Source of the DNA: Prevotella sp. UBA3208 | GTDB lineage: Bacteria; Bacteroidota; Bacteroidia; Bacteroidales; Bacteroidaceae | Assembly (NCBI GenBank): GCA_002363695.1 | Contig: DEWO01000021.1 | Span: 1 to 8,397, forward strand | Direction of reading: 5' to 3' | DNA length: 8,397 nt | Part shown: positions 1-5,061 of the stretch, piece by piece | Position numbering within the stretch: position 1 is the stretch's first letter | Layout of the letters: every line of letters begins with the position of its first letter | Notes under the pieces: generated by a model | Databases searched by the model: none | Told to the model about the DNA's origin: nothing | The model's input: the letters and a program-made list of their open reading frames with translations, nothing else | Position numbers and translations under genes: made by a program

Positions 1-2
1 AC

Positions 3-773
3 CGCAAGCACGCTTCTACCGCTGTCATCGCCGACTACTTCGATGCTGACTCGAAGATGCTCGGTCTGCTGATGGAGAAAGAGGTGCAGGCTGTTGACAA
101 CGTACTGTCAAACATCAAGCGTCCGTTCGTAGCCATCATGGGTGGTTCTAAGGTATCGTCTAAGATTGGCATCATCGAGAACCTGCTCGGCAAGGTGGAC
201 AAGCTCATCCTCTGCGGTGGTATGACCTATACCTTCGCCAAGGCTCACGGTGGTGAGATTGGCGACTCTATCGTCGAGCTGGACAAGTTGGACGTAGCCC
301 TGGGCGTAGAGGAGCTGGCCAAGAAGAACGGCGTAGAGCTCGTGCTCGGTACCGACTGCACCGCTACCAACGGCCTCGACTTCGACACGATGACTGTGAA
401 GCCCGGCTCAGAGATTATCAACTGCCCCTCGAACAAGGTTCCCGCCGGTTTCGAGGGTGTGGATGCCGGTCCTGAGAGCCAGCAGGCCTTCAAGAATGCC
501 ATCAAGGGTGCGAAGACCATTCTATGGAACGGTCCTGCCGGTGTGTTCGAGTGCGACGACTTCACTGCCGGTAGTCGCGCCATCGGCGATGCCATTGCCG
601 AGGCTACCAAGGAGGGTGCATTCTCGCTGATTGGCGGTGGTGACTCTGTGGCTTGCGTCAACAAGTTCGGTCTGGCCGACCAGGTTAGCTACATCTCTAC
701 TGGTGGCGGTGCCCTGCTCGAAGCTATCGAGGGTAAGGTGCTTCCCGGTGTAGCAGCTATCAAGGGCGAATAG
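3..773 (+). CDS. pgk: Phosphoglycerate kinase, C-terminal part (5' end outside window)
   Basis: Cytosolic glycolytic enzyme that transfers phosphate between 1,3-bisphosphoglycerate and ADP to give 3-phosphoglycerate and ATP. The reading frame is open from base 3 ([13 protein letters not shown]), upstream of the first internal ATG at 57, so the gene enters from the left. The 256 visible residues are roughly the last 60% of a protein usually near 400-420 residues: the end of the N-terminal domain, the hinge and the whole nucleotide-binding domain. Diagnostic motifs are [10 protein letters not shown] (from about base 147), WNGPAGVFE (525-551), GGGDS (633-647) and STGGGA (696-713), the last lining the nucleotide phosphate site. 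The protein ends [11 protein letters not shown] followed by TAG. No terminator is visible after the stop, so the lipoprotein gene downstream may be co-transcribed. A second copy of the tail follows the stop (separate entry). Identification is near certain. Confidence 0.98.
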   Translation, partial: RKHASTAVIADYFDADSKMLGLLMEKEVQAVDNVLSNIKRPFVAIMGGSKVSSKIGIIENLLGKVDKLILCGGMTYTFAKAHGGEIGDSIVELDKLDVALGVEELAKKNGVELVLGTDCTATNGLDFDTMTVKPGSEIINCPSNKVPAGFEGVDAGPESQQAFKNAIKGAKTILWNGPAGVFECDDFTAGSRAIGDAIAEATKEGAFSLIGGGDSVACVNKFGLADQVSYISTGGGALLEAIEGKVLPGVAAIKGE

Positions 774-783
774 TTCCCTTGAT

Positions 784-819
784 AAGGTGCAAAAAAATGC
801 AGCTATCAAAGGTGAGTAA
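784..819 (+). pseudogene. Diverged duplicate of the pgk 3' tail (remnant)
   Basis: Bases 784-819 read KVQKNAAIKGE plus TAA, against [12 protein letters not shown] plus TAG at the genuine end of pgk (735-773). The last seven codons (799-819 against 753-773) match at 17 of 21 bases. All four differences fall at third positions: AAG/AAA, GGC/GGT, GAA/GAG and TAG/TAA. They are therefore silent, as expected of homologous coding sequence that diverged under selection. The copy lies 46 bases downstream of the original in another frame and has no body of its own, so it is read as a remnant of a second pgk 3' end. A partial tandem duplication, or recombination with an incoming allele that left the old end behind, would explain it. 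It contains a run of seven A (791-797). Its final bases AAGGTGAG (809-816) sit 6 bases before the next start codon. Confidence 0.7.
809..816 (+). promoter_or_regulatory. SD-like ribosome binding site for the lipoprotein gene
   Basis: AAGGTGAG lies 6 bases before the ATG at 823 and contains the AGGTGA core that pairs with the 3' end of 16S rRNA. Strong SD sequences are uncommon in Bacteroidetes. Here the bases are also the AAA-GGT-GAG codons (KGE) of the pgk tail remnant, so any role in translation may be incidental or co-opted. Confidence 0.4.
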
Positions 820-822
820 AAT

Positions 823-1725
823 ATGAAGAAAACATATATCTATATCCTGATGGCCGCACTGCTGACAACAGCGTGCGGCCATCGTGCTAACAATGGCACG
901 AATGGCGACGGCGATTCTACAGCCGTCAGCACCAGTTTCCAAACCGACAGCATCAGCGTGGAGAGCGAAGACTCCATGGCCAGCATCAAGGTCAGCGTCC
1001 AATGGCCCACCAGCGGCAACGACTCGTTGGTGACAGCCATCCGCCAGTACGTGTGCGAAGAGTTGCAAACCAGTCTGATACAGGAGGGACAGCCCGAAAT
1101 CAAGTATTATGACGACGGACAGGAAGCCGTCCAGGCATTGGTCGACACCGCGTATAACAAGCTGACCGCCTCGTGGAAAGAAGCAAAAAGCGACGGCATT
1201 CCTAACGACATGACTTATTCGTGCTACGTGAAGATTTCCAAACTGGAAGAGACCGACCTGTATATCACCTACCTCTCCAACCACGAAGGTTTCCAGGGCG
1301 GTGCCCACGGCTATGCCACAGCCTCCTACCAAACCTTCCGCAAGCGCGACGGACTGCGCATAGGCTATCAGACGAAGTTCAACCGAGAGACGGAGCAGTT
1401 CGAGAAGCAGAACCAGAACCTGTTCAAAGACCCTCAGTCGCCCGAGCTCGCCCAGCTCATCAAGGAGGGCGTACGCAGCTACTTCAAGGACGGTGAACAG
1501 GATGTCGCGACCGACGAAGCCCTAAAGGACATGCTGATTGGCGTGGACGACGTGAACGCCATCCCCCTGCCCAGCAATGCTCCCAGCTTCACCAAGCAGG
1601 GACTCACCTTTGTCTACCAGCAATACGAGATTGCACCATACGCAGCAGGCATCATCAACTTCGACCTGCCCCTCGATAAAGTGCGTCCCTACCTGACAAA
1701 AGAGGCTGCAGAACTGATAAAATAA
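823..1725 (+). CDS. Lipoprotein with DUF3298-like domain
   Basis: A 300-residue envelope protein. Residues 1-18 form a lipoprotein signal: basic MKK, a hydrophobic stretch, then LLTTAC with Cys18 as the predicted lipidated residue. A low-complexity linker rich in Gly, Asn, Ser and Asp follows (about 19-55). The rest resembles the DUF4163/DUF3298 proteins related to the extracellular part of RsiV: the GGAHG motif at 159-163 in the stretch YLSNHEGFQGGAHGYATASY, and the C-terminal signature YQQYEIAPYAAGI (265-277) leading to the final PLDKVRPYL strand (283-291). The molecular function of these periplasmic domains in Bacteroidetes is not known to me; in RsiV the domain binds lysozyme, which should not be assumed here. 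No acidic residues follow directly after Cys18, so a surface-export signal is not obvious. The start is supported by the signal peptide and an SD-like AAGGTGAG (809-816). No separate promoter was seen in the 49 bases after pgk. Confidence 0.85.
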   Translation: MKKTYIYILMAALLTTACGHRANNGTNGDGDSTAVSTSFQTDSISVESEDSMASIKVSVQWPTSGNDSLVTAIRQYVCEELQTSLIQEGQPEIKYYDDGQEAVQALVDTAYNKLTASWKEAKSDGIPNDMTYSCYVKISKLEETDLYITYLSNHEGFQGGAHGYATASYQTFRKRDGLRIGYQTKFNRETEQFEKQNQNLFKDPQSPELAQLIKEGVRSYFKDGEQDVATDEALKDMLIGVDDVNAIPLPSNAPSFTKQGLTFVYQQYEIAPYAAGIINFDLPLDKVRPYLTKEAAELIK

Positions 1726-1738
1726 ACGATTACGTTTA

Positions 1739-1753
1739 ATAATTGTCAATTAT
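1739..1753. repeat. 15-bp A/T-rich palindrome next to a promoter
   Basis: ATAATTG-T-CAATTAT is a perfect inverted repeat with 7-base arms around one T. It ends two bases before the -33 box (1756-1759) of the small-protein promoter. A related CAATTG (1761-1766) falls within the promoter spacer. The position suits a regulator binding site, but such A/T-rich palindromes also occur by chance in Bacteroidales intergenic DNA. It is too A/T-rich and lacks the T-run needed for a convincing terminator of the lipoprotein gene. Confidence 0.35.
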
Positions 1754-1755
1754 CA

Positions 1756-1786
1756 TTTGCCAATTGTAAATTAATTCGTATATTTG
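1756..1786 (+). promoter_or_regulatory. Bacteroidetes-type promoter for the 83-residue protein gene
   Basis: A -33 box TTTG (1756-1759) is followed after 19 bases by TATATTTG (1779-1786), a full match to the -7 consensus TAnnTTTG used by the primary sigma factor of Bacteroidetes. Transcription would begin a few bases after 1786, giving a leader of about 30 bases before the ATG at 1823. This also argues against the upstream in-frame TTG at 1784 as the start, since that codon lies inside the -7 box. Confidence 0.75.
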
Positions 1787-1822
1787 CAGCCGAAAATCAA
1801 AACTATTTATAAACGAATCAAT

Positions 1823-2074
1823 ATGAGCAAGAAATTTGTGATTGGAGACCGCACCAAGGATGAGTGGATTTCCGTATTGGACAGAGCAAACAAGAAACTG
1901 GAGTTTACCAACCACCTCGCATCGGCCAAGGAGTTTAAGGGCTTCGAGGACACCAAGGCAGAACTGAAGGGATTGCAGGACGAGACGGGCTATTTCCAGG
2001 ACCTGCAGGTCTACATTCTCGACGACGACAACAAGGCTCACCGTCCCGACGAGCGTGACATGATGCCGTGGTAG
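1823..2074 (+). CDS. Small acidic/charged protein of unknown function (83 residues)
   Basis: Encodes 83 residues starting MSKKFVIGDRTKDEW and ending DERDMMPW. I do not recognise a family. The protein is strongly charged and hydrophilic, has no signal peptide or membrane segment and no Cys, and so should be cytosolic. Its middle (EFKGFEDTKAELKGLQDE, about residues 34-51) looks helical. A likely strand follows (LQVYILDDDNK) and then a polar tail rich in Asp, Glu and Arg. ATG 1823 is chosen over the in-frame TTG at 1784 because the TTG lies within the promoter -7 box. A matched promoter, normal codon use and a stop just before the next gene support a real gene. It precedes the aldo/keto reductase by 38 bases with no terminator between them, so read-through into the sugar-oxidation genes is possible. 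A functional link is not shown. Confidence 0.75.
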   Translation: MSKKFVIGDRTKDEWISVLDRANKKLEFTNHLASAKEFKGFEDTKAELKGLQDETGYFQDLQVYILDDDNKAHRPDERDMMPW

Positions 2075-2112
2075 ACAACGAATGATACAAATGGTATGAA
2101 TTTTGATTCCCT

Positions 2113-3060
2113 ATGAAGTATAGGAAATTAGGTAATACAGGAATAGAGGTGTCGGAGTTGGGCTTCGGCGCCTCTTCTTTGGGTGGTGTGTTCCACTCTT
2201 TCAACGAGAATCGAGGCATCGACGCCGTATTTGCCGCTGTCGATGCAGGTATCAACATCATTGACGTGTCGCCCTACTACGGCCACTACAAGGCCGAGAC
2301 CGTCTTAGGCAAGGCACTGAAGGACATTCCTCGCGACCGTTTCTACCTGTCCACCAAGGTGGGCCGCTACGGTAAGGATGGCGTCAACACATGGGACTAC
2401 TCCGCCCGCCGAGCCAAGGAGAGCGTCTACGAGAGCCTGGAACGTCTGCACATTGACTACATAGATATTATTAATGTACACGACATTGAGTTCCAAGGCC
2501 GCATGGAAGGCGGACTGCAGAAGGTGGTCGACGAGACGCTGCCCGCCCTGCACGAGCTGAAGCGCGAAGGTGTGGTGCGCCATGTGGGCATCACCGACCT
2601 GCAGCTGGAAAACCTGCGCTGGGTTATCGAACACTCAGAGCCGGGCACCGTCGAGAGCGTCATGAACTTCTGCCATTACTGCCTGTGCGACGACAAGTTG
2701 GTTGACTTCATGGACTTCTTCGAGCAGCATGGCGTAGGGGTGCTCTCTGCGTCACCATTCAGCATGGGACTGCTCACCGAGCGCGGCGTACCCGACTGGC
2801 ATCCGGCTCCCAAACCGTTGGTAGAGGCTTGTCGCCGTGCCGCAGAGCACTGCAAGCAGAAGGGCTACCCCATTGAGAAGCTGGCCATGCAGTTCTCATG
2901 CTCCAATCCGCGTATCGCCTCGACGGTTTTCAGTACCACCCGTCCTGAAGCCATCAAGACCAATCTGGAATACCTCTCCGAACCCATGGACGAGCAACTT
3001 GTCCGTGAAGTGCGCGACATCATCGGTGACCAACAGCGTGTATCATGGGCCAACACATAA
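2113..3060 (+). CDS. Aldo/keto reductase, probable L-galactose (or related aldose) dehydrogenase
   Basis: A 315-residue, full-length member of the aldo/keto reductase superfamily (TIM barrel, NAD(P)-dependent, cytosolic). The catalytic tetrad is visible: Asp51 and Tyr56 in IIDVSPYYG, Lys82 in LSTKVG and His123 in NVHDIEF. The opening MKYRKLGNTGIEVSELGFGASSLG and the DVSPYYG form are typical of the L-galactose dehydrogenase-like branch, which oxidises the C1 of aldoses to a lactone. The predicted reaction is L-galactose plus NAD+ to L-galactonolactone. The two genes downstream encode a lactonase-type amidohydrolase and a sugar-acid dehydrogenase, which makes this assignment coherent. L-fucose or D-arabinose could be alternative substrates because they share stereochemistry. 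The stop codon overlaps the next gene by 16 bases, which suggests translational coupling. Family assignment is secure; exact substrate is inference. Confidence 0.88.
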   Translation: MKYRKLGNTGIEVSELGFGASSLGGVFHSFNENRGIDAVFAAVDAGINIIDVSPYYGHYKAETVLGKALKDIPRDRFYLSTKVGRYGKDGVNTWDYSARRAKESVYESLERLHIDYIDIINVHDIEFQGRMEGGLQKVVDETLPALHELKREGVVRHVGITDLQLENLRWVIEHSEPGTVESVMNFCHYCLCDDKLVDFMDFFEQHGVGVLSASPFSMGLLTERGVPDWHPAPKPLVEACRRAAEHCKQKGYPIEKLAMQFSCSNPRIASTVFSTTRPEAIKTNLEYLSEPMDEQLVREVRDIIGDQQRVSWANT

Positions 3061-3959
3061 TCGACGCACATGCCCACTTGTGGCTACACCAGGACACTGT
3101 GGTAAACGGTTCCCCCATCTACCAGTTGGAGCCCAACCGCAGCCGATCCATGTTCTTCGGCGAGGAGCGACAGATGCTGCCGCCCTACATGACCGACGGC
3201 CAGAACACGGCAGAGCGATTCCTGTCGAACATGGACTATGCGCAGGTCTCCGCTGCCGTCATCACTCAGGAGTTCATCGACGGACTGCAGAATGCCTACC
3301 TGATGCAGGTGCAACAGCAGTATCCTGACCGGTTCTTCTGCTTCGGTATGCCTGAGTTGCGGAAGCCCGGATTTCTTGATGAGGCCAAAGACCTCATCCA
3401 CAAAGGATTCCGAGGCATCAAGGTGCCTGCTGCCCGTCTGCCCCAGCACTTCCTCAGCGATGAGATGATGCAGATGTTTCTCCTGATGGAAGAGCACGAT
3501 ACCATCCTCGGCATCGAACTGATGGACGGCGACGCACAGGTGTCGCAGATGGAGGAAGTCATCAGCGAGTGTCCCCGACTGAAGGTAGCCATCGGCCACT
3601 TCGGCATGGTGACACGCCCCGGCTGGCTGTCGCAGATTCGTCTGGCCCGCCATGAGAATGTCTTCGTCGAGAGCGGTGGCATCACGTGGCTCTTCAACGA
3701 CGAGTTCTATCCCTTCCCTTCTGCCGTCCGCGCCATCTGCGAGGCTGCCGACGAGGTGGGTATGGACAAGTTGATGTGGGGTTCCGACTACCCTCGCACC
3801 ATCACGGCCATCACCTACCGTATGTCCTACGACTTCGTCACCAAGTCACAAGAGCTGACAGATGACGAGAAGCAACTCTTCCTCTGCGACAATGCCAAAC
3901 AGTTCTTCGGTTTCGGCAAACTGATGGAATTACCTTATATTAAAAACATGAGCGAATAA
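3045..3959 (+). CDS. Amidohydrolase-superfamily protein, probable L-galactonolactonase
   Basis: A 304-residue TIM-barrel protein of the Amidohydrolase_2 type, related to the sugar lactonases of COG3618. Metal-binding elements are visible: the N-terminal DAHAH (His9 and His11), Lys126 in GFRGIKVPAA, His185 in VAIGHFGM and Asp248 in WGSDYPR near the C-terminal end of the barrel. The WGSDYP signature is typical of this group. The predicted role is hydrolysis of the 1,5- or 1,4-lactone made by the preceding dehydrogenase to the free acid (L-galactonate). The start ATG lies inside the last codons of the aldo/keto reductase (16-base overlap, different frame); the HxH motif only 9 residues in shows the N-terminus is complete. 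An isolated sequence could be called only a metal-dependent hydrolase; the lactonase call depends on the neighbours. Confidence 0.82.
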   Translation: MGQHIIDAHAHLWLHQDTVVNGSPIYQLEPNRSRSMFFGEERQMLPPYMTDGQNTAERFLSNMDYAQVSAAVITQEFIDGLQNAYLMQVQQQYPDRFFCFGMPELRKPGFLDEAKDLIHKGFRGIKVPAARLPQHFLSDEMMQMFLLMEEHDTILGIELMDGDAQVSQMEEVISECPRLKVAIGHFGMVTRPGWLSQIRLARHENVFVESGGITWLFNDEFYPFPSAVRAICEAADEVGMDKLMWGSDYPRTITAITYRMSYDFVTKSQELTDDEKQLFLCDNAKQFFGFGKLMELPYIKNMSE

Positions 3960-3974
3960 GTAACACTATATTAA

Positions 3975-4994
3975 ATGAAAGCATTACAAATTACCGAACC
4001 ACGCGTAATGAAAGTGGTTGAGATGGACAGACCCAGCTGCAAGGCAGACGAGGTGCTGTTGAAGATTGAGTATGTTGGCTTCTGCGGTAGCGACCTGAAC
4101 ACCTACCGTGGTCTGAACACCATGGCCAAGCCCCATGTCATTCCCGGACACGAGATTGGTGCCGAGATTGTGGGCGTAGGAGCCGAGGTTCCCACCAACC
4201 TACGCAAGGGCATGAAGGTCACTGTCAATCCCTACACGAACTGTGGCGTATGTCCTGCCTGCCGCAGCCGCCGCTACAATGCCTGTGAGCACAACGAGAC
4301 GCTGGGCGTTCAGCGCGACGGAGCCATGCGCGAGTATATTGCACTGCCCTGGCAGAAGATTATCCCCGTGGGTGACATCACCACACAACATGCAGCCCTC
4401 ATCGAACCTATGTCCGTAGGCTTCCACGCTGTCAGCCGTGCCCAGGCTGTTGACACCGATGTAGTCATGGTCATTGGGTGTGGCATGGTGGGCGTCGGAG
4501 CCGTCATCCGTTCACTGCTGCGCGGTGCCAAGGTCATTGCCTGCGACGTAGACGACGAGAAACTGGACATCGTGAAGCGCCTGGGTGCCGACTTCACCAT
4601 CAATACCGCCAAGGAGAATGTCCACGAGCGGCTGATGGAGATTACCGACTCCATGGGTCCCAACATCGTCATCGAGGCCGTCGGCTCACCCGTCACCTAC
4701 CAGATGGCCGTCAACGAGGTGGCCTTCTGCGGACGTGTCATCTGCATCGGCTACTCGAAGAAGGACGTAGAGTTCACCACCAAGTATTTCGTCCAGAAGG
4801 AGCTCGACATCCGCGGTTCGCGCAATGCCCTGCCCGAGGACTTCGACGGTGTCATCCGCTACCTGAAGAAGTACAATCCTCCCTACGACATCCTGACCTC
4901 TGGCATCGTAGTGCCCGAGGAGGCTGAAGAAGCCATGAAAAAGTGGGATGCTGCTCCCGCCAAGGTGTTCCGCATCCTTGTTAAGTTTGCATAA
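3975..4994 (+). CDS. Zinc-dependent medium-chain dehydrogenase, probable L-galactonate 5-dehydrogenase
   Basis: A 339-residue, full-length medium-chain alcohol dehydrogenase. Catalytic zinc ligands are Cys37 (GFCGSD), His59-Glu60 (PGHE) and Glu144 (ALIEP). The structural zinc lobe is complete with Cys90, Cys93, Cys96 and Cys104. The Rossmann motif GCGMVG is at 168-173, and Asp191 ends the second strand (VIACDVDDEK), which favours NAD+ over NADP+. The sequence belongs with sorbitol/threonine-type dehydrogenases and resembles the L-galactonate oxidoreductase (LgoD/YjjN) group, which yields D-tagaturonate. With the preceding aldose dehydrogenase and lactonase this completes a three-step oxidation; tagaturonate would then enter hexuronate catabolism encoded elsewhere. 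It starts 15 bases after the lactonase stop, behind an A/T-rich leader without SD, so the three are probably one operon. The terminator follows 13 bases after the stop. The substrate is inferred from context. Confidence 0.85.
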   Translation: MKALQITEPRVMKVVEMDRPSCKADEVLLKIEYVGFCGSDLNTYRGLNTMAKPHVIPGHEIGAEIVGVGAEVPTNLRKGMKVTVNPYTNCGVCPACRSRRYNACEHNETLGVQRDGAMREYIALPWQKIIPVGDITTQHAALIEPMSVGFHAVSRAQAVDTDVVMVIGCGMVGVGAVIRSLLRGAKVIACDVDDEKLDIVKRLGADFTINTAKENVHERLMEITDSMGPNIVIEAVGSPVTYQMAVNEVAFCGRVICIGYSKKDVEFTTKYFVQKELDIRGSRNALPEDFDGVIRYLKKYNPPYDILTSGIVVPEEAEEAMKKWDAAPAKVFRILVKFA

Positions 4995-5007
4995 TACCTA
5001 CAATTAC

Positions 5008-5041
5008 AAAAAAGGCTCTCCGAAAATGGAGAGCCTTTTTT
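5008..5041. terminator. Bidirectional intrinsic terminator between convergent genes
   Basis: A perfect 8-bp stem GGCTCTCC (5014-5021) / GGAGAGCC (5028-5035) encloses the loop GAAAAT. Six A precede it (5008-5013) and six T follow (5036-5041). On either strand it reads as a GC-rich hairpin followed by a U tract. It can thus end both the sugar-oxidation operon from the left and the EF-G-like gene from the right, whose stop codon is at 5062. Confidence 0.93.
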
Positions 5042-5061
5042 GTGATATATCCAAGTGAAGA

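Noticed and set aside
787..819. GTG-initiated mini-ORF as a leader peptide for the lipoprotein gene
   Set aside because: Its encoded sequence is explained as the duplicated pgk tail, and nothing suggests attenuation or a regulatory hairpin.
760..1332. 190-codon open frame antisense to the lipoprotein gene
   Set aside because: The + strand encodes a lipoprotein signal and recognisable domain motifs across the same bases. The antisense frame has neither a plausible start region nor a family.
1784..1822. Upstream in-frame TTG giving a 96-residue version of the small protein
   Set aside because: The TTG is part of the -7 promoter box TATATTTG (1779-1786), so it would precede the transcription start. 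ATG 1823 gives a typical leader.
2098..2105. GAATTTTG as a -7 box for the aldo/keto reductase
   Set aside because: It matches 7 of 8 bases of TAnnTTTG, but no TTTG lies 19-20 bases upstream, and it would leave almost no leader before the ATG at 2113.
3084..3653. Long 189-codon open frame antisense to the lactonase
   Set aside because: It is a shadow of the lactonase, whose HxH, His185 and WGSDYP motifs are clear. The antisense translation resembles no family and has the His/Leu/Gln-rich make-up of antisense frames.
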